Source: Sclerodactyla briareus (taxonomy: Eukaryota > Echinodermata > Holothuroidea > Dendrochirotida > Sclerodactylidae). From it: a DNA stretch of 64,000 nucleotides. The stretch spans positions 186,001 through 250,000 of the forward strand of contig JAODTK010005927.1 in NCBI GenBank assembly GCA_026419785.1, written 5' to 3'. This document shows, piece by piece, positions 12,950 through 23,927 of the stretch. Within the stretch, counting starts at the first letter, position 1. The number at the start of each line of letters is the position of its first letter. The notes below the pieces were generated by a model, which was not told the origin of the DNA, searched no databases, and worked only from the letters and a program-made list of their open reading frames with translations. The translations under genes were made by a program, and so were the position numbers.

Positions 12950-14130
12950 TGAATGAGGCTGATAACAAGGTGAACAGAGTCAAACGTCTGTTGCGCAAAC
13001 AGCCACTGTTCATGTTACACATACGTCTCCATCCTAATTTTCTCAACAGTGACAGCTCAAGATCATCCAACTAAAGAAAACAGCAAGTTCCCAACTGATC
13101 TACTAGTAGGCCTATACATGTCATCATCTGAAATTATGCTCGGTCTACTATATACTCAATCGCACACATAGTCTGTCCTAACACGGCCTTAACTTGGTTC
13201 CATTTATCGGGCTAGAACTAGAGATCTCAACCCTGCACAACAATATTGAACACAAATTTCTTTACAGCCTACAACAATATGCTTCTGCCTGGTTTAAAGC
13301 TCAGAAGAGTCTACCTATCTGCAGAGTATATGCTGAAAAAAGACATCATCTGCACACATCCATTTTCAACTGTCTTGGGAGTTTTTATAATTCTGAAGAA
13401 TGACATCCAACTGATCCGTATACAGCCTCATAATGTCAAGACTGACTTCTTAGTAGTAACTCAAAAATCTTTACAGATATACTAATAATAGGAACTGGTA
13501 TGCACTACTCCGACAATCCGAGAGTATGTGTCAGCATTTATCGCGCCAGTTTGTACTACGACTCCAAGTCCTCACAAGTCCCTTTAGCACCTGGGTGGCG
13601 AATGGTAATAATCCCCTTGCGACAAACGTCTTAACTTTCCAAATGCTGCCACTACTTGCCCACATGAGAAAAGCAGTTAGAGAAAAGATTTTTTTTTTAC
13701 ATTTCAAATGTATTGCATGAATAAATAATCAACTGACGTAACTCTGATTTTACTGTTGTTTCTTCACATCACCAAACTAAGGCATTTATTGTTCTACCTA
13801 TATGAATTACTGGGAGCAGACCGACCATTATTCTACAACAGATCACACAACCCAAATATTGAAATGGATACTGGAACTGATCTCAATCAGAATGGCGAAT
13901 CGGATCAGTAAATACCATAATTCAAACGTTAACTACAATTAATCTGTGAACAGAGTGAATGTTTCTATTTGAAATGACACCCATGCTAGATATAGGCCTA
14001 CATTCATACAAACAATTTGATCCTTCACCGTCCATGACGTCCTGTTAATGTAGATTTCAAGGTGAGACACGCTAGCAGCTGGTGCTTTTTCATGTAATCA
14101 GCACAAAGCGTGCTGCACCACTTTGTTGGT
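12950..14130. other. Unrecognised non-coding sequence
   Basis: No repeat copy, domain or RNA gene recognised. A T run lies at about 13,689. Reading frames at 13.2-13.7 kb overlap one another and show no family features. Confidence 0.45.
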
Positions 14131-14132
14131 CT

Positions 14133-14330
14133 CTATTCAAGGCCCTCATACATTGTTCCTCCTGTAGATAGGGAATTCTCTTTAGGCACACCCATGCTTG
14201 GTAGTCCTCCCTGTAGTTTCAAACCTTCCGTAGCAGCGGTCAAACTGCCCTGCTTCGATTGTTCCAAACTCTCCTCGTGATTTTGGATTCTATCTCGAAC
14301 CTTTATGAATGACCGAATGATTGTTATCAA
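14133..14330 (-). CDS. Possible terminal exon, unrecognised
   Basis: The frame reads RDRIQNHEESLEQSKQGSL then LKLQGGLPSMGVPKENSLST and ends GTMYEGLE followed by a stop. The composition is that of a soluble tail, unlike translated repeat sequence, and the region is not shared with other repeats in the window. An AG that could serve as an acceptor lies just upstream at about 14,312. It is on the same strand as the candidate at 12.7 kb, so both might belong to one fragmentary gene, but no domain links them. Confidence 0.2.
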   Translation of the reverse strand: MITIIRSFIKVRDRIQNHEESLEQSKQGSLTAATEGLKLQGGLPSMGVPKENSLSTGGTMYEGLE

Positions 14331-15335
14331 TAAAAACGAACTAGACTATCGATTCCCAATTTCCTCACTTTTCCTCAATGTGATTCAACGTAAAATTATG
14401 TTGAGTATGACAGTCATTTCAAACTCAAGCTTAGAGTAGGACATATATATGTCCACCTTGTTTGGGCATGATTGCATGATGTATACCCATGCTTATTACT
14501 TGTTAGGGATTAATAGGGTGTGGTTAGGGTCGCATTTCAATTCCAGATGTAATCTCAAATCTTATAGTCACTAAGACCAAAACCTAACCTCCATTCAACG
14601 CCAACCACATTTCTAATCGGATCCCTAACAATTATCCCATAAATACATCCTACACATCATGACATGGGAATACATTATCCAATCATACCCTGGTGTGCAT
14701 TTCAAGGCTCGTCAATCTACATACGACCTACGCCTATCTGGAAAGTCGTAGCGGGAGTGGTACTAACAACAGTAACGATAGTATCAGTTCCTGGCTACAA
14801 TTACTACCAGTTGACGTGGGGTTTTTCTTGAGACACAGTGGGAGCAGAGGCTTTCGAATCAACGTAGAGGGTATAGTTTCCACCTACCTGGCTTCCATAG
14901 TACTAGCAAGTGAACGACTCATTTTATCGCAGTGAATGTCTGTGTTTGGTCAGTCCGGTTTGCATTATGATGAATCGATGCGATGGGCCAAGCTCGGGTT
15001 GTCAAAAATCCCTTGTAGAACGCGAAATGTTCGAATCAGTATATTTAGAAGTGTTGTACACGATGTCACCAGATCATCAAACCTTTCTTGGCAAACCCGA
15101 TTCACATCTTGTATACGAATATTCATGAGCTCCAGGGGAACGACGAATGGCAAAACGGTAAAATTATCTAAGACATTTTCACCTCGTTCTTCAAAACTGA
15201 GACCGTTTTTCCTGTTTTTGGAGGGTATCGAAACATTACTAAATGTCAAGACATTACTATGGATGTGCTTGAAGTTGCTAAAACGTCGACCAAAATGTGA
15301 AACAAAGGCTGTATGAAGCTTTAACAAAACTTCAA
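14331..15335. other. Unrecognised sequence with overlapping open frames
   Basis: Open frames on both strands at 14.9-15.4 kb overlap each other. Neither resembles a known family, and the minus frame starts inside the repeat that begins near 15.34 kb. Confidence 0.4.
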
Positions 15336-15955
15336 GAAATTTTGTTAATTCATGCAAATTATTCACATTAAATGACCTTCGGTGACCTTGACACTGTTGT
15401 AAAATTATCGGGATTGAGACCAAGTTTCATGGGGATTCAACCAACTCTAAAATCTGCAAATTTATGCAAATTGGACTAGTTAAATGCAAGTTAGTAAAAA
15501 TAGATGACCTTTGGTGACCTCGTCTTTAATGAAAATTTATCGGGACTATAGATAAACCACCTCCACCGAGTTTCATCAAAATCCAACAAACTTGTGAAAT
15601 CGCAGAAATTATGCAATTTAGACTACTTAATATCATGCCAGATATCTAATCAGTTCATGAACACTGCATAGTTGTTACATAGTCTGAACTGCATCACCAA
15701 TGCATCTACTGATCAGAGATATCTTGTACACAAGCTTTCGGGCCAAATTTTCATTATATATGCCAATTTATGCAAACTGGTATGGTCTTTTGGAACGAAA
15801 GGTGGAAGCACATCGACAACTCTTCACCGCACCCTCCACAAAAAGGTTTCAGCATGACCGCTTTCACGTTTCAGGAAATATCGAACCGCACATACGATGG
15901 ACAGACAGACGGACAGACACACACAACAAAGTGATCACTATGTTTCAAAAATCCT
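15336..15955 (+). repeat. Dispersed repeat, second copy of the 12-kb block
   Basis: Collinear with 11,970-12,560 over about 560 bp, ending in CGAACCGCACATACG, GACAGACAGACGGACAGAC and AAAGTGATCACTATG. The end 'GTGA(C/T)CACTA' is shared with the ends of the R-family copies at 11.6 and 36.25 kb. Differences are scattered substitutions and small gaps. Confidence 0.75.
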
Positions 15956-17171
15956 CAAAACATACCAGGTTTTCGTGTCTACGAACGATAACATCCTATA
16001 TCATACTCACCCCTATTCTTCCCAACTCCTTCTCCCCAACCAGTTCCATCTGTCTAGCAAACTTCAACCCTATCTCAACTGGCAAACCCATCATCCTTTC
16101 TACCTCAACTTTCTGATGAAGCCTTGGCAATCTTTGTGAGAGGCATTTTGGATGGGAGGACTTACCTCTACTCCCACTCACTTATGCCCCATACTGTCAA
16201 CCGCAGCTAACAGCAGTGGGTCCACGAATCTTGGACAAAATTTGTTGGAACCATCACAAAGTCCATACCTAAAGCGGTGGATATACCCCGCTCCCCCCAC
16301 ACACTGTTGAATGGACCGCACACTGTCGTAGCAACATTGTTCGGGGGAAGGGGTGGAATGTAGTGATTTATTCCACAAAATCCTATTTCTTTCTAGTGCC
16401 CTGATTCATGTGTGGCGTAGGTGATCCAACATTTTTTTCCAAGATTGCGGGTGCTGGCTTTGATAAAGTGAGTGGCAATTTTCCTGTCTTGAGTTGTGTA
16501 GATACAGACGGGGTATGGGTCATCCAGGCCACTGCGGTTGTGATGGCCTCCACAGGGCACTTAGTGACTACGTTCTTGGTGGAAGGTCACCTCCTGCAAG
16601 TTTAGTGGGTGGAGCCAGGCTGGCTTCCGTAAAAAAATAAAGACTAACGCACCATTGCGTGAAATGCACTCGGTGGTTATTCCCTCATAGAAACTCTTTT
16701 GAAACTGAAGATATTATCGGGGCCCGTCTCATTTCAAGTATGGTCCCAAACATGACCGCGAGTACAAAAGTGACAATACACAAAGCCTTATCAGAACTGG
16801 CGACCTAATCTAATGACAAGTCACTGAATAGGATCCTAATTCTGGTAACGACATGGTGGCGATCTCAAGCTGTCTGACATTAATACCGAAACAAAGAATT
16901 GTATGCAAGGTGGGTAGAAGTCATAGAGCTATTATAATAACGGCGCGGAAATGACAGGCAAATGCATAAACTATTTGAGGAGAATAATGTCCCTGTTCAA
17001 GCTACACTGATGACCAGACAACAATTGCTTGTAAGTGTAACATCACTATTCTTGACCCCAAATGACCTAGATACCACTGAACTTCAGATTTCGAACCCCA
17101 CCCACCCCATAAGTACAATTGGTTCCCACAAAATAGGACAGGCTTGTGGATGTGTGAACGGTGAATTATAC
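15956..17171. other. Unrecognised non-coding sequence
   Basis: No repeat partner inside the window and no recognisable protein. Short frames at 16.2-16.6 kb lack family features. Confidence 0.4.
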
Positions 17172-17290
17172 CAGTGCTGGAGTCGACTCCTCTCAATCCC
17201 GCGGTTTGATTGAGTTCGAGTCATCAGTATCCGAGTCCGAGCATTGGCTTCCTCGTCCGAGTCACAGTGTCCGAGTCCGAATGCAAATTT
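17172..17290 (+). mobile_element. Fragment of a small hAT-like MITE
   Basis: It begins CAGTGCTGGAGTC and carries repeated GAGTCCGAG / GTCCGAGTC words, as does the more complete copy at 18,418-18,601. The opposite end is not visible, so this is a one-ended fragment. Confidence 0.5.
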
Positions 17291-18417
17291 ACCTGTACTA
17301 TTTCACAATTAAGGCATACTTAACACCGCTGTATTTGCGTTGCTACCATTCAGGCATGTTTTGATGCAGCGGCTACTGATAACATGTACTGACATAAAAA
17401 AGAAATTTAAATAGAGGACGGGGCTGGTCTACCCATGACGGTGCTCCATATCAGATTCAGATTGGTCTAGTTATTTTACTCCTATAAGAACGCGAGATAT
17501 AGGGTACTAATGACTATAACGTTGGGTGGGCAACACTAATGGGAGTCGTCTTAAGGCCTGATGGTATAAAAAATACGGCACATACACTTCCAATGAAATA
17601 TAATATTATAATTTGTAAAAGTTGCCTTGCCTGCATTTATCTAGCATTGAAAGCAAGAGAAGGAATTGCTCTCTTCCACGTCCATCTCCCTTTTTTCAAC
17701 GGAAGCTTTCTTCTACAATGAACCTCCTCCCTCTCCTCCCTGACCATTCTTCTAATTCACATTCATTTTACCTATGCCACATGAATAAAGTGAGCTGACG
17801 CATATCGATTAGGAAATATCACAGTGTTACGACAAATGTTACATGGGCGAAACAGCTGATTGCACCTCAATAAATCACGAAGAATTACACCCCGCCGTTA
17901 CTTTCTTTCCTCCCTGATCTATTCACATGGATTTCACCATGTATGCAGATAAGGTGGAGTACCCCCTGCCAGTTAGGAATCAAAATTGAAGAGCACATGG
18001 TTTAGGAATATCCTAACATACTTTATTTCGCAGGTGCAATGAAGCTAGGCTACACTCTTCCTCAAAACATGATCGTAATATCGCCAAGATTTGAGTTTTT
18101 CCAGGTTGTGTTAATGTTCAGGTTGGGGTTAATGTCATGTTATTACATGATAAAATTTGGTCCATGTTCATAGTTTTTTTTCGCTCGCATTTATCTTTTC
18201 TCATAATTGATTTTATATGTGACTATAGAACAGGCAGCGTGTGAGAATGATTGTTTGCTAGTTTCCCTCCGGATTCATATCGGACAGTCAGAAGTGTGTG
18301 GGAAGAAGTTCGGCTACTTTTTGCAGGCGTTGTGCGTACTAGTTTGATTGTCTTGTACGTCGTAGCATCAAGTTCTGTATTGATAAAATATAGTACTCGG
18401 ACCTTATCAATGCTGGA
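17291..18417. other. Unrecognised non-coding sequence
   Basis: AT-rich, with no repeat partner, domain or RNA gene recognised. Confidence 0.45.
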
Positions 18418-18601
18418 GGACTGAAGTCGTGACTAAAACCGAGTTACTATTTTCAAGGACTCGGACTCGCAGTTCAATGACTCGGACTTCGGACCCACCC
18501 AAATGACTTGGGACGCGTCCGAGTCTGAGTCCTTGAATTTGAGTCCGAGTCTTGACAATAGTAACTCGAGTCCGAGTCACGACTTGAGTCCCCCAGCACT
18601 G
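18418..18601. mobile_element. 184-bp hAT-like MITE with long inverted ends
   Basis: The left end is CAATGCTGGAGGACTGAAGT; the right end, reverse-complemented, is CAGTGCTGGGGGACTCAAGT. The inverted similarity continues about 60 bp on each side through GTCGTGACT, GAGTTACTATT and CAAGGACTCGGACTC, so the element can fold almost end to end. The CAGTGCTGG terminus fits hAT non-autonomous elements. The flanking 8-mers (GACCTTAT and AAAAATAA) do not match, so the target duplication has decayed or the family is different. Confidence 0.65.
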
Positions 18602-19195
18602 AAAAATAAATACCCTCATCCTAATCGGCAAACCCTGCCCTACCTCTAATATATTCAACCTGACCATTTTCTTTTGACCACTGGTCCAAGGTTGGCCACC
18701 CAAATTGTCCTTGCTTTTCCCAGGCTCGGGCATTGGGACGAGGCCACATTGGGGCCCTAGGACGATAATGACCTGACCACATAGGCCCGGAAGTGGGGAC
18801 GGAAGATGGGATCCCCCCCCCGAATTAGTAAATTATCACAGTTCACAGACTCACAAACCCTTCTGTTTTGTGTAGTACTTCATACCCGCTAAGATAGAAA
18901 CCTCGAGAGCAACACGTTGGATTGGGAATCTGGCCTTGTTGCAGTTGCTAGAGGCTGAGTGACGGCGTAATCGAACACTCTGAAGATGAAAGTCCATCCA
19001 AACTTGGAGAGTGTCCATTCATTGGGATCCAAGGCATGTAGCTCATCCGCTTCCCTGTTGAGGGATACCCTAAATGATTCCCGAGGGGTCAGCAAACAAC
19101 TCCAGATCCAGATCCTTTGGAGAGCAGCTCAATGGGTCTCTCCCTGGCGGTTATGTACAACCCTGTTGTCGTACTGTTGTCGGAGAAGACTGCGA
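18602..19195. other. Unrecognised non-coding sequence
   Basis: No feature supported. Opposing reading frames near 18.9-19.3 kb run into the solitary satellite unit and are not genes. Confidence 0.45.
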
Positions 19196-19490
19196 TACGG
19201 CAGGCAAGCTTCATCCATCCAGGTTGGGATGGAGCTATCGTGTTCACGCAAGCCAAAACTTGCCCATATAAACGTTTTACTATTTTTGACCAAAATTCAC
19301 CCCTGACCTAACCCAAGAACCTAGGGTTAACCGTACTCTCCATAATACAGCTATACACGCCATTTCAACTTGACCTTGACTCGACATTTTGGACTCTCAG
19401 ACTGACCTCTGGTGACCCCAGATAAACTCTGAGCTAACCACAAACAATAGGGTTGTTGTCCTCATCATGGGGAACACACTGGGCCTTTCC
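19196..19490 (+). repeat. Solitary S310 unit
   Basis: One unit outside the main array: CATCCAGGTTGGGATGGAG, TATTTTTGACCAAAATTCAC, TAGGGTTAACCGTACTC, TTTCAACTTGACC, GACCTCTGGTGACC and AACAATAGGGTTG..CATCATGGGGAACACA follow the satellite order. It is more diverged than units inside the array. Confidence 0.75.
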
Positions 19491-19864
19491 ACATTATGGG
19501 GTCAAATGATGTCAAACTGTTTGAGTGAAGGTACGCATCAATCTGCTATAATATACGGTGACATGTTGTTAAAAGGTGATGTACATTCCAAAAGATAATA
19601 AAAACAATATTGGCATTCTTTTACATGCATTTTTATTTTGGGGAGATTTTATCTTCATATCTCATTAGATAAGCTCCTTATTCGTGGCATCAATTGCTCA
19701 GGAATTTTCGACATAGTCGAGATAAATGGCACCACCCCAGCTCACAGTCCTATTAGGTTTCCTTACTTGACAGCACTAAAAAATAAGAATTATGAACTCT
19801 TCAAATGAATATTCATTAAGGAAGTTGCTTTCTACAGACACATGTTTGTACATGTAACGTATTA
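19491..19864. other. Unrecognised non-coding sequence
   Basis: AT-rich spacer between the solitary S310 unit and the tandem pair. Nothing recognised. Confidence 0.45.
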
Positions 19865-20290
19865 ACAGTGCCGTCCAACATGTTACAACACACCTTTTCA
19901 TTCACCTGCCCCTACCTGCCCTTCTTTTCTGTTAGAACACCCAGCCCTTTTGGTTTACATAACCAATTTAACCCTTTATTGCTCAAGGACAAAACCCAGG
20001 AAGGGTAAATACTTCTTGCTGATATAGTTTTGAAGTTACGGACTATTTGCCACCACATAAATGTCCTTCCACAATATTGTAACGTATGTAACAAGTGTCC
20101 GTCCAAATTTTACACGCGTTCATTCACCTGCCCTTCTTTTCTGTTGAGCCCAGCACTTTTGTTTACATACCCATTTTAACCTTTATTGCTCAAACAAACC
20201 CAGGAAGGTAAATACTTTTGCTGATATAGTTTTAGAGTTACTGACTATTAAATGCCACCACAGAATGTCCGTTCCCACAATTGTAACAGA
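19865..20290 (+). repeat. Two-copy tandem repeat, about 225-bp unit
   Basis: Unit 1 starts near 19,865 (GTCCAACATGTTACAACAC) and unit 2 near 20,091 (GTCCGTCCAAATTTTACAC). Both contain TTCATTCACCTGCCC, CTTCTTTTCTGTT, CCTTTATTGCTCAA, AACCCAGGAAGG, TGCTGATATAGTTTT and TGCCACCACA. A fragment of the start (GTGTCCGTCCAACGTACG) recurs near 20,439. Nothing coding. Confidence 0.85.
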
Positions 20291-20950
20291 GTAACATTGA
20301 AATATCTAAATAATTTTCTATGAGGATATTCCAACGTTAAACCCCTAAATTAGTTGTAGCTTAGAATAGTTTTCTTTCTTATAATGACAACAGCAATGTT
20401 TGAATATAAACATTTAGCATGCAGAAGAGTAGTATAGTGTCCGTCCAACGTACGCATGTAACATTTGTCCTGTCCATGTCCATACGTTACAAGAAAATGT
20501 CAGGCGTTTCAAATCACTTCATCATGAAAATTGTTGCCAATGAACCCATTTGATGCGGGTCTCTATTTGATCGGTCGACCATTTGTTCGCCAGCAACAGA
20601 TCACTTTAGTTATGGAAATTCCGTCCATGTTACATAGTTCAATCGGGTTCGGATATACACATAATTATATCCATTACAGTGGGTGATGCCGTATTCTTAG
20701 GAAAGAAAATATATTGGGTCCTCAAATGTACACATTTCTTTGCTTTGTTGAAAAACCTTTTTTCAGATATGTATATTCCCGGTTTTTAACATATTCTGTC
20801 CTTCCATGTTACGTACGTGAGTCTTCTTGCTTTAACCAACACTATTGTCACATGTTTAATTGTCTATCGTTATACCTCATATTTGAGGCAAGTAGCAGCT
20901 ATATTCACATAATATGTCTTCAGAGAGAGAAACCATTCCATACTTGAAAT
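20291..20950. other. Unrecognised non-coding sequence
   Basis: Only the short word shared with the preceding tandem repeat near 20,439 was recognised. Confidence 0.4.
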
Positions 20951-21130
20951 TTTCTTCCAATGTCACCCCTTTTGTACCCCATTACGGTGGAAATGCCCAC
21001 ATACCAAATATGAAGCTTCATATTCCAGTGGAGGTCGAGTTTATGGGTACAGCTGGCGTCATATACATACACACATACAACCACAGACTAGCATGACTGC
21101 GTAGATTCCTTGACCTCCGTCAAGGCATCA
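20951..21130 (+). repeat. S310 edge fragment with CA tract
   Basis: CATACCAAATATGAAGCTTC, CCAGTGGAGGTCGAGTT and ACAGCTGGCGTCATATACAT, then short ACA repeats and GCATGACTGCGTAGATTCCT. The same order occurs at 26.20-26.35 kb. Confidence 0.6.
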
Positions 21131-22210
21131 AAAACAATGTTTCACATTACAGTGGGGCATTCGTGTGCATTGCACAAAATCAGGTGACACTGTTTTACGA
21201 AACTGTTGCACAACCAACATGTTTGTTTCAAGACTGCTGTGGTCTCGACTGGTCCATGTTTCACAAAATCCATCAAAGCTTCCAATTTACTGTTCCAGCT
21301 ATAACCACTAACCTAAAAAATGGTGATGTAGTTTGTGACTCGGTAGCAGCAAGTGCAGTTTATTTGGGTAGGCTGGCATATGCTGCTTGTGCTCTGGTTT
21401 TGTGCAGGTGATTGAGGAGGACAGGAATAGTGCAAAACAATCTGTTCGCAGGGTTCCAGGCTTTCTGTCATCTGTGTGCGCTAGGCTTCCGGCTCACCGC
21501 ATAACTGGGCACCTGGTAATTTCCATAATTTTATTACATTTCTTCAACTTCAGTGGATGAGACTATCTGGTCCTGACAAATGTGCAAGCCTTCCAGTGGA
21601 GGTTGAATTTGCCTAATTCCTCATTTTCTATTTAAATAATCAAATCCTATATTGTGAACCATACTTGGTAAATGTGATCTTTTGTTTGATATCTTTCGCT
21701 GTTTACCTCATCAACAGGTTTCTATTTGACGTGAACTTGCACTGTATGTAGATGAATCAGTGTGTCTCAATTACTGCCACAATCTTGTTACGATGTGTGG
21801 CAAGAGAGGCAAGGGTGTCCTGTACAATTAATACATAATTTTCTTCCACACACAAATGTTTCTTGTGACCACCTTGCCCCCCCCCCAACTTTTAGCCGCA
21901 GTCACACCCTTGAAGATATGGATCAGCCCCGATGCAGCTCCCTGAGGCACCCGGCATCACTCACCTGCGCCAGTCCAGCCAGGTCAAAGAAACAGCCCAT
22001 TACAGAGTTTACACGACCCACAGCTTCGCTGGACTTCTTCTGAGGGAGTATGGATCGTCATGAGGCAATATGTTTTGTGGTGACTTTGCCTGGAGCTCCG
22101 TAGTCAATTTCTAGGGCAAGATACAGAGAGCAATTCTGAGATTATTCCAGAAATCCTGCCCACCGGAGGATGAAGAAGAACTTGCTTAAGACTATTCAAT
22201 ACCATTTAGG
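21131..22210. other. Unrecognised non-coding sequence
   Basis: No domain or repeat partner recognised. A C run occurs near 21,884. Confidence 0.4.
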
Positions 22211-22400
22211 TAACATACACGGCGATCGCCGGAAAGAAATGTCAATCACAGCCCCTAGGGTTTGCGGCGATTGGTGGTTTCTATTATTCCTACACTACAC
22301 ATATAACAACCACTAGTTCATGCAGACCATCGTCATCACGAATTTTCACATATAACACATAAAATTCCTAAAATAACTGACCAATAGTTTTACTCTCTAT
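22211..22400 (+). repeat. R-like head fragment
   Basis: GGCGATCGCCGGAAAG, GGTGGTTTCTATTATT, CACTAGTTCATGCAGACCAT, TAACACATAAAATTCCTA and AAATAACTGACCAATA parallel 26,395-26,570 in order. The start also resembles the R heads at 1.67 and 32.52 kb. Confidence 0.65.
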
Positions 22401-22965
22401 TACAAAGTCCCCTTAATTGCTTTTTTTTCTTGCTTTCAGAAAAACAACCAAAAAAAAAAACCAATCAAAAAAAAAAATCAAAAAACAAAAAAAAATGTTG
22501 CGTGCCGCCCCCTTAGCGGCATGAGCACCCCCTCCACCTCCTCTTCTCTCGCATAAGCCAAATTTGAAGAAGGTTCTATCGCTCAGTCAACTCACTTCTT
22601 TGACCCAAAATCCAACTTGAAATGTTTTTAAATCCCCTTAGCAGCCCCGGCATCTTTGCCTTTTAAAAATCATTTCCTTCATTATTCATTGTCTTGTATT
22701 TTCCAAGCAGCCAGGGAATGCCATTCCCCCCCCTCCTGCCAGGCACAAACACTCGCCCCCCTCCCACACACACCCCCAAACTATCCCCACGCAGCCGTCA
22801 AGGAGGTCCCAAAATAAATCTTTAAGAAACCCCCACAATTTTCCCAGTCCCCAGCAAGAGAGAGGAAAGAAGAAGGTTACAGTATTTTTGAATTGTCTAA
22901 TCACCTAATCACATTGGTTGGGTAAGAGAGGGTTGCTTGTGGGCCACGCTTATAACAGCACGGTT
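22401..22965. other. A-rich stretch and unrecognised sequence
   Basis: An A-rich tract spans about 22,440-22,496 and could be the tail of a retrotransposed fragment, but no coding sequence precedes it. The rest is C-rich and unrecognised. Confidence 0.4.
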
Positions 22966-23400
22966 GTCACAGAAGCTATGTTCACTCGTTCCTCAGTTCG
23001 TTATTCTAACAGAAGCTATTATAGGTGGAATTCAATCAAATCGATGAACATCAAACACATCAGATTCAGAAAATGTTAACGGACCATACCTACTTAGATT
23101 GGCGAAATTTTCTTACCAAGTTGGAAATTGGAATAAATTGTGCAAATTAGGCAAATACAATGAGCTTATAATCATCTTTAAACTTGTCACAGGAGTATGG
23201 TTTACTCGTTCCTCAGTGCTTTATTCTATCAGACGCTATTATATGATGGATTCCAATCCCTGAACATCCAACACATCATATCCAGAAAATGTTTCACGGC
23301 CATACCTACTGAGTTTGGCGAAATTCTTACCAAGTTGGAAATTGGAATATATTATAGGCAAATTAGGCACAATGAATGACCTCTACTGACCCCAGCTTTT
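22966..23400 (+). repeat. H1 repeat, two tandem units of about 215 bp
   Basis: Unit 1 (about 22,975-23,170) and unit 2 (about 23,190-23,380) share TTACTCGTTCCTCAG / CACTCGTTCCTCAG, ATTCTAACAGAAGC / ATTCTATCAGACGC, GAACATCAAACACATCA, ACCATACCTACT, GGCGAAATT and CAAGTTGGAAATTGGAATA. The uninterrupted word TAACGGAC at 23,077-23,084 is the empty-site counterpart of the target of the large hAT insertion at 26.8-37.65 kb. Confidence 0.85.
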
Positions 23401-23927
23401 ACGTTCAAAATTATCTGATAAAGGTGATCACATCTACCAAGTTTTGTGGAATCCAACAAACTGTCAAAATTGCATAAAATACGCAATTAGACACATTAAA
23501 TGACCTCCATTGACCCCAACTTACTTGTAAATTTCTCGGGAACCATGTAGACCACATCCACCAAGTTTCGTAAAATTCCCGACAAACTTAGAAAATTCGC
23601 ATAAATATGCAAAATAGACCACTTTAATTAGCATAGTTCATGCTGAAAATCTGATCAGTTCAACTACCTGTCATCCGTTACTATATGCTAACTTCATCAC
23701 TGTAGCACTCGGTTCATCTCGCATAATCTTGGTAACAAGCTTTAACAATAAATCCATAAATAAGCTAATTACCCACTTAATGACTTGCTGGCCCAAAATC
23801 TGAACAGATCAGTAGCACCCCACCCCGGTGCTACACACAAAATTTGTTATAATCCGGCCTCATGGTTTGTGAGAATCAGGCTACAGAAGTGTGACATACA
23901 CACCGCACACTCCATAGATGACACCCT
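23401..23927 (+). repeat. R-like tail fragment
   Basis: 23,460-23,930 carries AAATTATGCAAT-type, AGTTTCGTAAAA, GGTTCATC, AAATCCATAAATAAGCTAATTA, CCCACCCCGGTGCTAC and CTCCATAGATGAC, matching the ends of the R copies at 11.3-11.6 and 35.9-36.26 kb. The expected next words (GTCTCCTCC..) occur only at 25,862 because an element has inserted. Confidence 0.65.

Noticed and set aside
14965..15423. 152-codon minus-strand open frame
   Set aside because: It begins inside a dispersed repeat, an overlapping frame is open on the other strand, and no family features are visible.
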